From: CAYFVR01 sp046541515 | Lineage (GTDB): Bacteria > Desulfobacterota > Desulfobacteria > Desulfobacterales > Desulfococcaceae | DNA: 8,499 nt | Direction of reading: 5' to 3' | Assembly: GCA_046541515.1 (NCBI GenBank) | Contig: JBKHDD010000198.1 | Location: forward strand, 1-8,499 | In this document: one piece after another, positions 1 to 6,904 of the stretch | How the letters are laid out: every line of letters begins with the position of its first letter | How positions within the stretch are numbered: position 1 is the first letter of the stretch | Program-made: the position numbers and the translations under genes | Notes under the pieces: generated by a model | The model's input: the letters and a program-made list of their open reading frames with translations, nothing else | What the model was told of the DNA's origin: nothing | The model's database searches: none

Positions 1-1286
1 CGGCCCTGTTCGGCGACGGACGGAGCGTGGACAACGGCGACCAAAGCCCGCTTGTCGTCTTCGACGCGATCGGATCGCTCCCGGCGGCCGGCGGCGTGGA
101 AATCCGGGACGGCGTGGCCATCGATCCCCAATGGGGCGTGGCCGAGGCGGGGAAAAAGTTCGACTTCGAGGTGCTGCCGGCCGGGACCACCTTTCCGGTG
201 CGGGTGGACCTGCTGGTGCCCGATCCGGAGAAAATCGGGGAATACCGGCCGTCCAAGGCCGAAAAAAGGTCCGAAGCGGAACTCCTGACCGATCTGGCCG
301 CGGCCCTGGACGCCTTTTCCGCCGGGGAAACCGGATTCGGGGCCCGGCGGACCCGGGGATTGGGGCGGGTGTCGGCGAAATGGATCGCCAAGCGATTTGA
401 TCTGTCCAACCGCGAAGGCTGGTTGGAATGGATCGGGTCCGACCACGAAACGCCGGTTTCCGGAGAAATGATCGCCATCCGGGAGGCGCTCCAAACCGCC
501 GCGCCGGACGAAATCGGCGAAATTCGGGAACTGGCGGAAGACGCCCGGCAACGGGTGGTCATCGACCTGAATTTGCGCGTGGTTCACGACCTGTTGGTCC
601 GGAGCCCCAACGCCGAGGCGACCGGCCCGGACGTGAGCCATCTGCGCTCCGGCGGCGTTCCCGTTCTGCCCGGCACCGGGCTGGCCGGGGTCATGCGGAG
701 CCAGGCCACGCGCATCGCCCGGCTGATTCGGAACGAGGCGGGGGACGCCGACCGCTGGATCGACGCCGTTTTCGGTCCCCGCCCCAAAAATGCGGAGGCG
801 GAGAGGAACACTTCGTTGCGGGCCGCCCGCTTGCGGGTGGGCGAGGCCCGGATCGACGGAAGCCGGAAAAAGGAGCAGACCCGGGTGGCCATCGACCGGT
901 TCACCGGCGGCGCGGCGGACACGGCCCTGTTCGAGGAGGCGCCGGAGGTGAGGGGCGGTTCCAATCTTCGGCTGGAACTTCGAAATCCCGCGCCGGGCGA
1001 GCTGGGGCTGGTGCTGCTGGTGCTGAAGGACTTGCTGGACGGCGCCCTGCCGGTGGGCGGAACTTCCAGCGTGGGCCGGGGCGTGTTGAACGGAACGGCG
1101 AAGCTGGCCTTTTGGGAGGGAAACGGCGAGCCCGCGAAAACGGCGGCGCTGGCCCCGGGCCAGCCGCCGAGCGGCGACGCGGCGGAGAAAATTGATCGGG
1201 CGATCCAAGAATTCCACAATCCCGAAGCGGGTCCGAAATCGACCGAACCGTCCGGGGCGGGAACCGGGAAAGGAGGCGCGTCATGA
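1..1286 (+). CDS. Double-RAMP Cas7 (Csm3-like, Cas7-2x type) of a type III-D complex, 5' truncated by window edge
   Basis: Backbone subunit of a type III effector complex that binds crRNA and probably cuts target RNA. The frame is open to the left edge (first full codon at base 3). The residues before the GTG at 27 (ALFGDGRS) read as RAMP sequence, and that GTG has a GGAG only 1 base away, so it is not the true start. Numbering from the codon at 27: the end of a first RAMP domain with a Gly/Arg loop (GARRTRGLGR, 105-114), then a second RAMP domain with PGTGLAG (215-221), FTGGA (292-296), ALFEE (300-304) and GGTSSVGRG (344-352). D202, 13 residues before the PGTG proline, is my candidate for the Csm3/Cmr4 catalytic Asp. 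The tail after about 365 is Gly/Ala/Pro-rich and looks disordered. The stop overlaps the csx19 start (ATGA). Family is secure; the 2x label is inference because the N-terminus is missing. Confidence 0.88.
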   Translation, partial: ALFGDGRSVDNGDQSPLVVFDAIGSLPAAGGVEIRDGVAIDPQWGVAEAGKKFDFEVLPAGTTFPVRVDLLVPDPEKIGEYRPSKAEKRSEAELLTDLAAALDAFSAGETGFGARRTRGLGRVSAKWIAKRFDLSNREGWLEWIGSDHETPVSGEMIAIREALQTAAPDEIGEIRELAEDARQRVVIDLNLRVVHDLLVRSPNAEATGPDVSHLRSGGVPVLPGTGLAGVMRSQATRIARLIRNEAGDADRWIDAVFGPRPKNAEAERNTSLRAARLRVGEARIDGSRKKEQTRVAIDRFTGGAADTALFEEAPEVRGGSNLRLELRNPAPGELGLVLLVLKDLLDGALPVGGTSSVGRGVLNGTAKLAFWEGNGEPAKTAALAPGQPPSGDAAEKIDRAIQEFHNPEAGPKSTEPSGAGTGKGGAS

Positions 1287-1915
1287 CGACATTGAACGGC
1301 TTTTCGGCGGTGATGGGCTGCGACATCAGGCCCTTGGGAAATGACGCTTGCGAGCGGTTTTTCCAATGGTTCGCGGGCGCGGCCGGGGCGACGGCGCCGG
1401 AAGACGCGCCGGGCTTGACGTTCGCCTTGGCCCATTGCGACGACGGGGTGACGTGGTGCAAATGGGACGCGGCGGAAAACCGCTGGCGAACGGGCAACGA
1501 GGCGAACTCGAAGATTTCTCCGCCGGTGCGGCGGGAAACCCTCCAGGAAATCCGGCTGTTCGGCGAAGCGGGCGAGGTGCTCATTTGGCGGACGGAGGAC
1601 GGGCTTTGCGGACGGGTTCTGCGGGATGTGCAGGAGGACGATTTGCCGAAACCGTTGCAGCCCGACAAGACCGAATCGCGAATTATTCGTGGCGACAAGG
1701 TTCGAGGGGAATGCGAGAACGGCTTCACCCATATCGCCGACCGGGCCGGCGCGGAGCAGGTGATTCCGCTGGGCGTTACCGAAGAGGACCTGCAAGAACG
1801 CCGGGTCCGGCTGCAAGTCCGCCACTACTTTCAACGCGACGAAGAAAACACCGGCGCGGTGCGCGTGGCCGCGACGCGGCTGGTGGGGATTGCCATCAAG
1901 GAGAAAAAGCAATGA
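1283..1915 (+). CDS. csx19: Csx19, type III-D accessory/complex subunit (TIGR03984 family)
   Basis: A 210-residue protein recognised as Csx19. Family-type stretches are FALAHCDDGVTW (47-58), LQEIRLFGEAGEVLIWR (87-103) and the C-terminal run from VRLQVRHY (175) to RLVGI (199-203). I see no catalytic motif, signal peptide or membrane segment. In characterised III-D variant complexes Csx19 is a structural subunit of the Cas7/Cas10 particle, so a role in the complex rather than an enzyme is expected (family knowledge). The start at 1283 is well supported by AGGAGG at 1271-1276, six bases upstream. It overlaps the Cas7 stop by ATGA, and its own stop overlaps the next start in the same way, which implies translational coupling and fixed stoichiometry. 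Residues 33-44 are Ala/Gly/Pro-rich, probably a loop. What is odd: Csx19 proteins are poorly conserved, so the identification rests on the motifs plus the neighbours. Confidence 0.88.
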   Translation: MTTLNGFSAVMGCDIRPLGNDACERFFQWFAGAAGATAPEDAPGLTFALAHCDDGVTWCKWDAAENRWRTGNEANSKISPPVRRETLQEIRLFGEAGEVLIWRTEDGLCGRVLRDVQEDDLPKPLQPDKTESRIIRGDKVRGECENGFTHIADRAGAEQVIPLGVTEEDLQERRVRLQVRHYFQRDEENTGAVRVAATRLVGIAIKEKKQ

Positions 1916-4221
1916 CAACCAAGCACATCAGCCCCAATCGCCCCGACCAGACCGCGACCGCGCCCTACAATTTTATCCCGTTGCCCAATCAATGCCTGTG
2001 GGTTGAGGAAGGCTGGGAAGTTGACGGGGAGAAGAAAAAGCCCTGGGAAAACCACCATGAATTTTCCCCTGGTTTGAAAACCGGATGGGTGGATGTAAAG
2101 ATTGAGACCCTGACCCCGCTTTTCATTCGAGGACCCGTTTTCCCCGGAGAAAACGCCGGGGCTGTGCGGGACAACCGTCTGCGATACGAACCCTTCCGCC
2201 GTCCCGACGGAACGCCGGTCATCCCCGGATCAAGCCTTCGGGGAATGACCCGAAATCTTCTGGAAATCCTCACCTTTTCCCGAATCAAACCCATAACGGA
2301 TGCACAGCCATTTTTCCGCACGGTGGGGAATGATCGAATCGGCGTGGCCTATCGAAATCGTATGCTTCGGGACGGGGAGAAGCCGCCGGGAGGTTTTTTG
2401 CAAACCAAGGGAAAGGACGCCTTCATTGCCCCATGCGAGGTGCTGCGGGTGGCCCGGCAAAAGTTGCCTCAACATATTTTTCAGGGAGGGCCAAACTATA
2501 AGCCGGATTGGCGATTCCAGCAAAAAACCTGCTGGATAAAACGTCAATCCGCCGGTTCCGACCTCGTTGCGCACATTAAGGTCCAAGAACCCCGACCTGA
2601 CGAGAGTGGCGACTGGGAAACCGGTACCTTGGTTTTGACTGGGAACGCCCCAAAAAAGAAAAAGGAATTTGTTTTTCTGCAGACAGAGAGCGACGAATCG
2701 AAATTCATTCAGGTCCCGGAGAAAATATGGGAACGATTCCACGATAAAGATCAAATTTCACAATGGCAGGGGATGGCCTTTCCCAAAGACGAACCCACAA
2801 ACCGGTGCAGAAAAGCCGACGGCCATTTGCGGAACGGGGAGCCCGTTTTCTTTTTGACCGAGGAAAATTTGAAGGGAAATGACAACCCCGCCGGGCTCGT
2901 TTTTTTGGGCAGGGCGCAGATGTTTCGCCTGCCTTACGACTTGGGCCCGGCCGATCTCGTTCCCTTCCCTTCGCCCCAAAAAGGGATCGACATGGCGGAG
3001 GCCATTTTCGGGCGCGTTTCCCGGGAAGAAAAGGCGGATGCCCCAATCATCAAAGGGAGAGTTTTTTTCGAAGACGCCGAAGCCATTTCGGGCGGCCCAA
3101 ATTGGACGGAGGAAATCATCGTTCCCAAGATTCTTTCCTCGCCCAAGCCGACCAGCTTCCAGCACTATTTGACCCAAGATGGAACCAAAGGGAAGGAGAA
3201 ACTCACCACCTACCTGAAGGGGGACACAACCGCCGTACGTGGGCACAAGCTGTATTGGCACCGCTGGGACGAAAATCAGGGGCTTCGCCAAATCCGCGAA
3301 CCCAACCAAGAATCTCGAAAGCGGAACGATCTGGTTGCGGGAAGAGCGGAAAGCCACACCCAGCACACGATTATCCAACCGGTCAAATCGAAAGTGACGT
3401 TCAAAACTCGAATCCGCTTCCAGAATCTGTCGGAAATCGAACTCGGCGCCTTGCTGTCGGTACTCCAGCTTCCCGAAGGATGCGCCCATAAACTCGGAAT
3501 GGGCAAACCGCTGGGGCTTGGGAGCGTTCGACTGGATTGCGATCTCCATTTGGTGGATCATGCGGAGAGGTATTCTTCGTGGGAAGCCAAGGGAATCAAG
3601 GAGGAGAGGGTTGAGTTTTTCCAAGATTCATTTTCGGATTTCATTTTGGAACATGCCAAAGGGACAGACGAGACCCTTGTCCCAGACCAAAAAGGTCTGC
3701 GGAAAATTGGCCGTATCGACGCCCTTTTTCTGATGTTGGAATGGAAGGACCGGCCCGGCATGGGGAAAACCGAATACATGGATTTGGGGCAATTTCGAGA
3801 CCGAAGGGTATTGCCAAGTCCCCATGCCGTCGCGGCCACGAGCGAACCTCAATGGAAGGGAGCCCTCCCAAGTCCCGCCCAAAAAGAAAAGGAAGAGGAA
3901 AGGAGCGCCCCCGCGCACCGGCCAGCGGAAAAAAAACAAACTCCGGTTGCCGCGAAAGAAAGTGATCCGGTGCCGACTCGAAAGGGCAAAAAAACGGGTA
4001 CGCCGCCCATCGAGGCGGGGCAAAACCTGGAGGGCAAGCTCGAAAAATCGGGCGACCGATGGGTGGCCGTATTTCCCAACGACGACAGACTGGGGAAAAT
4101 TGAAAATCCGAAGATAATTCCGGCCGATTCGAAGGAAGGGGCCGTTGCAAAGTTTTTCGTTCGTTTGCAGAGCAAGAAAAAAGGGATCGTTGTTCGTTTC
4201 GATGGTTTCAAGTCGGCGTAG
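1912..4221 (+). CDS. TIGR03986-family CRISPR RAMP protein (large Cas7-type subunit) with C-terminal extension
   Basis: A 769-residue RAMP protein. The N-terminus APYNFIPLP (17-25) is the hallmark of TIGR03986. The Cas7 core follows: LTPLFIRGP (67-75), then PVIPGSSLRGMTRNLLE (102-118), the crRNA/backbone loop. A long middle part (about 160-480) probably holds the insertions typical of the family. HTQHTIIQPV (482-491) and a Gly-rich loop HKLGMGKPLGLGSVRL (526-541) close the RAMP fold, followed by YMDLGQFRDRRVLPSPH (622-638). No aspartate sits clearly at the Csm3 cleavage position; D87 is the nearest, so catalysis is uncertain. Residues about 645-700 are a Lys/Glu/Pro-rich linker and 704-769 a small extra domain. 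The start is chosen at 1912: AAGGAG at 1898-1903 and ATGA overlap with csx19. The same frame is open back to 1348, but that stretch is antiparallel-frame noise over csx19. This gene is visibly more A/T-rich than the genes before it. It is probably a III-D backbone or Cas7-insertion subunit. Confidence 0.9.
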   Translation: MTTKHISPNRPDQTATAPYNFIPLPNQCLWVEEGWEVDGEKKKPWENHHEFSPGLKTGWVDVKIETLTPLFIRGPVFPGENAGAVRDNRLRYEPFRRPDGTPVIPGSSLRGMTRNLLEILTFSRIKPITDAQPFFRTVGNDRIGVAYRNRMLRDGEKPPGGFLQTKGKDAFIAPCEVLRVARQKLPQHIFQGGPNYKPDWRFQQKTCWIKRQSAGSDLVAHIKVQEPRPDESGDWETGTLVLTGNAPKKKKEFVFLQTESDESKFIQVPEKIWERFHDKDQISQWQGMAFPKDEPTNRCRKADGHLRNGEPVFFLTEENLKGNDNPAGLVFLGRAQMFRLPYDLGPADLVPFPSPQKGIDMAEAIFGRVSREEKADAPIIKGRVFFEDAEAISGGPNWTEEIIVPKILSSPKPTSFQHYLTQDGTKGKEKLTTYLKGDTTAVRGHKLYWHRWDENQGLRQIREPNQESRKRNDLVAGRAESHTQHTIIQPVKSKVTFKTRIRFQNLSEIELGALLSVLQLPEGCAHKLGMGKPLGLGSVRLDCDLHLVDHAERYSSWEAKGIKEERVEFFQDSFSDFILEHAKGTDETLVPDQKGLRKIGRIDALFLMLEWKDRPGMGKTEYMDLGQFRDRRVLPSPHAVAATSEPQWKGALPSPAQKEKEEERSAPAHRPAEKKQTPVAAKESDPVPTRKGKKTGTPPIEAGQNLEGKLEKSGDRWVAVFPNDDRLGKIENPKIIPADSKEGAVAKFFVRLQSKKKGIVVRFDGFKSA

Positions 4222-4386
4222 GGCGATTCGCTCGATCTAATTTTCCGCATGGGCGATGGCGAGGAAATCAATTCCCCGGCTTTATCCCGAAAGCGGCTTG
4301 AAGTGCGCTCGCTTCTTTCTGCCAATCATCCCACGGCAACGGGCTTTTCTGGATTCAGCCGGGGGATTCATCGCTCGGCATGGTGT
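4222..4386. other. Convergent intergenic gap
   Basis: This 165-base stretch separates the end of the Cas7 operon from the end of the minus-strand HigA gene. I looked for a HigB toxin or its remnant on both strands and saw none. A plus-strand 56-codon reading frame from 4249 has no ribosome binding site and no recognisable sequence. A weak bulged stem around CCGGCTTT / AAAGCGG lacks a T-tract, so no terminator is called. Confidence 0.5.
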
Positions 4387-4734
4387 TCAGGTAGTATTTT
4401 TCATTTTACGAATCGCCCATGAAACAACTTCGGGCAACCGCGATTCCCCATACCCCTCCCACCGCCGCTGGAAGTTCATCCAGAAGGCGGGGGAGGGGCC
4501 AGTCAGGCGGGAGAGGCGCTCGGCGAGGTCGGGCGTCAGGGATTCCCGGCCGTTCAGGAAGCTCTCCATCCAGGAGCGGGAAACCCCGAGTCGTTCCGCG
4601 AATTCGTAAGGTCGCCGGCCCAGGGGAATCAGGAATTCCTCCCGGAGCAGCACCCCGGGATGGGTTGGCGGTCGATGGGTCGGGATGCGGACGCCGCCGG
4701 TGGCCGCGCCCTCGACGTGGATTTTACGAGACAT
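4387..4734 (-). CDS. higA: HigA-family XRE antitoxin/regulator, without adjacent HigB
   Basis: A 115-residue DNA-binding protein of the HigA (VapI-type addiction antitoxin) family. RIPTHRPPTHPGVLLREEFL (16-35) is the HigA signature. The helix-turn-helix follows at about 41-78: FAERLGVSRSWMESFLNGRE has a recognition helix near 51-62, and LTPDLAERLSRLTGPSPAFW (67-85) is the conserved final part. An upstream ATG at 4782 would lengthen it by 16 residues, but 4734 is preferred because it has GGAGA about 8 bases upstream on the minus strand and begins MSRKIHVEG. HigA normally sits just downstream of higB; here no toxin gene lies on either side. The start faces csx20 only 37 bp away, so the protein could autoregulate and control the cOA module (inference). 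It could instead be a decayed toxin-antitoxin remnant, although the frame is intact. Confidence 0.85.
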   Translation of the reverse strand: MSRKIHVEGAATGGVRIPTHRPPTHPGVLLREEFLIPLGRRPYEFAERLGVSRSWMESFLNGRESLTPDLAERLSRLTGPSPAFWMNFQRRWEGYGESRLPEVVSWAIRKMKNTT

Positions 4735-4771
4735 GATCGTGTCTCCATCGAAAAAGGAGTTGTTGTTCGCC
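4735..4771. promoter_or_regulatory. 37-bp divergent start region between higA and csx20
   Basis: Only 37 bases separate the two start codons. The interval holds both ribosome binding sites: CTCC at 4743-4746 (GGAG for higA on the minus strand) and AGGAG at 4755-4759 for csx20. There is no room for a promoter here, so each gene's promoter must lie inside the other gene or csx20 must be read through from the left. I see no convincing -35/-10 pair on either side. An operator for HigA would most likely overlap this stretch (inference). Confidence 0.4.
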
Positions 4772-5164
4772 ATGGCATCCACCCTTTACCTCGTCTTCAA
4801 CCACACCTTCACCCCGGCCCAGGAGGCGGACGCCCGCGCCTCGCTGGGGGTGGAACGAATCGAAACGATGCCGGAGGCGGTCGGGGCGGTCTGGGGCGAC
4901 GTTCCGGCCGACGCGCCGTCCGTTTTCCATCATCTGGCCCCGGTGCGGGACTGGGTGCGGAACCGGGCCGCGCCCGGGGATTTCGTTTTAATCCAGGGCG
5001 ATTTCGGGGCCTGCTATCTGATGGCCCGGTTCGCCTTCGACAACGGGTTCCACCCGATCTACGCCACCACCCGCCGCGAGGCGACCGAGGAGACCCAGCC
5101 GGACGGGAGCGTCCGGCTGACCCACCGCTTCCGCCACGTGCGGTTTCGGTGGTATGGGAAATGA
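4772..5164 (+). CDS. csx20: Csx20, CRISPR-associated cyclic oligoadenylate ring nuclease family
   Basis: A 130-residue protein matching Csx20. Visible family features are LYLVFNHTFTPAQEADAR (5-22), FVLIQGDFGACYLMARF (71-87), YATTRREATEE (97-107) and the strongly basic end HRFRHVRFRWYG (118-129). Csx20 has recently been reported as an active ring nuclease that degrades cOA second messengers of type III systems, so the expected job here is to switch off the CARF effectors encoded just downstream. The start at 4772 follows GGAG at 4756-4759 with 12 bases of spacing. An earlier in-frame ATG at 4685 would run antisense through higA and is rejected. The stop overlaps the start of the next small gene by ATGA. 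Catalytic residues are not assigned; the conserved Asn10-His11 and Gln75-Gly76-Asp77 are natural candidates by conservation only. Confidence 0.9.
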   Translation: MASTLYLVFNHTFTPAQEADARASLGVERIETMPEAVGAVWGDVPADAPSVFHHLAPVRDWVRNRAAPGDFVLIQGDFGACYLMARFAFDNGFHPIYATTRREATEETQPDGSVRLTHRFRHVRFRWYGK

Positions 5165-5415
5165 GCGATCCGGAAGATCGGTGGCCGGACGGCGCTTGGG
5201 GGCGGAATCCCAAGGAAAAACCCGAGGGTTCCGCCCCTTGCGACGACGACGGCGTCGATGTGACGCTGATCCGCTGGATGCTGTCCCCGACGCCGACGGA
5301 ACGGCTCCAGGCGCCGCAACGGCACGTGAACGCGGTCCTTGGGCCCCGGGCCGCGATGCGGGAGCGAACCGGCCGGGACCGGGAGGACGAACCGCCGGAA
5401 AACGAAGAAAGCTGA
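5161..5415 (+). CDS. 84-residue hypothetical protein coupled to csx20
   Basis: A small acidic/basic mixed protein whose ATG overlaps the csx20 stop (ATGA) and whose stop lies 14 bases before csx1; the AAAGGA of csx1 begins inside that stop codon, so it is embedded in one operon. The N-terminal 30 residues are Pro/Gly/Asp-rich and probably disordered. The only folded-looking part is VDVTLIRWMLSPTPTERLQ (32-50) and the following segment to about 65. It resembles a widespread family of about 80-100-residue proteins with the pattern LIRWMLSLTPAERL, which I recall next to nucleotidyltransferase-like genes; none is present here. Compared with that remembered pattern this copy carries prolines at 43 and 52 where a helix is expected, so it may be drifting. 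The C-terminal 20 residues are mostly charged. No function is known to me. Existence as a gene rests on the overlap and the motif. Confidence 0.65.
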   Translation: MSDPEDRWPDGAWGRNPKEKPEGSAPCDDDGVDVTLIRWMLSPTPTERLQAPQRHVNAVLGPRAAMRERTGRDREDEPPENEES

Positions 5416-5429
5416 AAGGATCGGGAATC

Positions 5430-6719
5430 ATGCGGAATGTGTATTTGAGTTTTTTGGGGTTGGGGAACATCAATCCGGAGACGGGCCCCATCGGGTACCG
5501 ACCGGCGACATACGAGCTGGCGGGCCGCCGATCCAAGGAGACCCCGTTTGTTCAGATCGCGGAAATGGAAATTTTGGGCGGCGCCAACTTCGATCTCGTT
5601 TTGATGGCGGCAACTCGGAAATCCCATGAGGCCCATTCCGCCATTTTGACGGATGGAATGTCGGCTTACGGGGCGGCCCCGGAATATTTGATTCTGGAAG
5701 AGGATTTTTCCCCCGAAGGCCAGTGGAAATGGTTCGAAACCATTTTGGGGATCATCGAACACGGCGACCGGCTGACACTGGACCTGACCCACGGGTATCG
5801 GGCGGTTCCCATCGTTTTTTCCACGGCGCTGAATTTCCTGCAAAAGGCGAGGAATATCCAAATCGAAGCGGTGTACTACGGCGCCTTCGACAGCAACCGC
5901 AAGCTTTCGCCCATCGTGAACATGAAGGATTTCTACGTCATCAACGAGTGGGCCGACGCCGTGAGCCGTCTGGTCGAGGAGGCGGACGCCCGGAAACTGG
6001 CGGAAGTCGCCGCGAAGACGACCGATTTCCAGGCCGGAGAACTCAACGATCCCGAGATCATCTCCGCCTTGGACGATTTGACCAATACCGTCCGGAACGT
6101 GGATGTGAACAACGTTGGCCGAAAGGCCCATACCGCCATCGAATTGATTCAGGCCGAAAAGGAAAAAGCGTCCGAAACCGGCAGGGTTCTTCTGGACCTC
6201 GTCTTTGACAAATTCGTCAGTCTCTGCACGGAGACGGCGCCGTCCGGCCAGTACAACAAGGCATATTTCGAACTTCAAATCGAGATTGCCCGGTTGCTGT
6301 TGGAGCACAGGCTTTTCATGCAGGCGTACACCGTGATGCGGGAATTTATCGCTTCGCTGGTCATGGTTCATTTCGAGCGGGATGGCATGAGCAACAAGAA
6401 GAGGAAAAAGAGAAGACCGACCTACGGAGAAATTTTCATCAAATTCTTCGAATTTCCGGAGGAAGAGTGGAAATTCGACGGCAGGAAAAAGGATCGAGAC
6501 CGTATTTTTCCGTTTTACGAAGAATTGAGAGCCAACGGCGTGGAAGCCATCCTCCGGAGCTTCAGCAAAGAGTTGACGACCTATCGAAACGGCTTCGACC
6601 ATGCATGGACGGCGAAAGCCGGGGCGGCCACCGACATCCCGGAGCAAGGCCGGATTTTTTTCGACAAACTGAATCGCGTTTTGGAAAAAATGACCCAATC
6701 CGGAACTTGGATCGCTTGA
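5430..6719 (+). CDS. csx1: Csx1/TM1812-family CARF-HEPN ribonuclease (DxTHG family)
   Basis: A 429-residue cOA-activated RNase. The N-terminal CARF domain (about 1-190) begins with the strand VYLSFLGLGN (4-13) and carries the family-defining DxTHG as LDLTHGYR (117-124), followed by AVYYGAFD (147-154). A helical linker runs from about 170 to 300. The C-terminal HEPN domain has the catalytic pair R386-x4-H391 in YRNGFDHAW (385-393), so the active site looks intact. A basic patch NKKRKKRR (322-329) sits inside the helical part. Family members dimerise, bind cA4 or a related ring in CARF, and cut RNA non-specifically. The start at 5430 follows AAAGGA at 5415-5420. The long open frame upstream (from 5154) is out-of-frame shadow over csx20 and the small gene. 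It sits just after a ring-nuclease gene, which suits control of its activator. Confidence 0.92.
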   Translation: MRNVYLSFLGLGNINPETGPIGYRPATYELAGRRSKETPFVQIAEMEILGGANFDLVLMAATRKSHEAHSAILTDGMSAYGAAPEYLILEEDFSPEGQWKWFETILGIIEHGDRLTLDLTHGYRAVPIVFSTALNFLQKARNIQIEAVYYGAFDSNRKLSPIVNMKDFYVINEWADAVSRLVEEADARKLAEVAAKTTDFQAGELNDPEIISALDDLTNTVRNVDVNNVGRKAHTAIELIQAEKEKASETGRVLLDLVFDKFVSLCTETAPSGQYNKAYFELQIEIARLLLEHRLFMQAYTVMREFIASLVMVHFERDGMSNKKRKKRRPTYGEIFIKFFEFPEEEWKFDGRKKDRDRIFPFYEELRANGVEAILRSFSKELTTYRNGFDHAWTAKAGAATDIPEQGRIFFDKLNRVLEKMTQSGTWIA

Positions 6720-6730
6720 TTCATCAAGCG
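6713..6730 (+). repeat. Hairpin overlapping the csx1 stop codon
   Basis: CGCTTGAT (6713-6720) and ATCAAGCG (6723-6730) are perfect inverted copies; the practical fold is a 7-bp stem with a TTCA loop. The stop TGA (6717-6719) lies in the left arm. No T-run follows, so it is not a standard intrinsic terminator; it might slow or protect the message 3' end. Confidence 0.5.
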
Positions 6731-6776
6731 CCATTCCTGAATGACACGTATCTGCGCATAAATTTCGCAACATCAT

Positions 6777-6839
6777 CGTAGGGGCAACCCCCCGTGGTTG
6801 CCATCGGCGCAAGGGCAGGCACGGGGGCCTGCCCCTACG
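6777..6839. repeat. Nested palindromic intergenic repeat (REP/MITE-like)
   Basis: A 63-base element bounded by perfect 10-base inverted ends, CGTAGGGGCA (6777-6786) and TGCCCCTACG (6830-6839). Inside are two further hairpins: GGCAACC/GGTTGCC (6783-6789 with 6796-6802) and GGGCAGGC/GCCTGCCC (6813-6820 with 6827-6834). Their loops, CCCCGT (6790-6795) and ACGGGG (6821-6826), are exact complements. Weaker outer arms CATAAAT (6757-6763) and ATTTATG (6854-6860) also pair, so the full unit may be about 104 bases. The type is familiar to me as a dispersed short repeat of GC-rich bacterial genomes; copy number cannot be judged from one window. It separates csx1 from the next effector gene. Confidence 0.75.
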
Positions 6840-6904
6840 TGACCCAAATCTCGATTTATGAACTCCGAAAGTAAACAACGTCAATCAAACCGGGAGCCCA
6901 CCCC

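Noticed and set aside
27..29. GTG as start of the first Cas7 gene
   Set aside because: The frame is open to the left edge, the residues before it are RAMP-like, and the only GGAG lies one base away.
1348..1911. N-terminal extension of the TIGR03986 frame back to 1348
   Set aside because: The extension is out-of-frame shadow of csx19. The family hallmark begins just after the ATG at 1912, which has a good ribosome binding site and an ATGA overlap.
4222..4386. HigB toxin or remnant next to HigA
   Set aside because: No reading frame or recognisable HigB segment exists on either strand here, and upstream of HigA lies csx20, which is unrelated to HigB.
4809..6884. Very long minus-strand open frame (691 codons) opposite csx20 and csx1
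   Set aside because: High GC opens the antisense frame. It has low-complexity Arg/Pro content and no recognisable family, and it lies opposite well-recognised genes.
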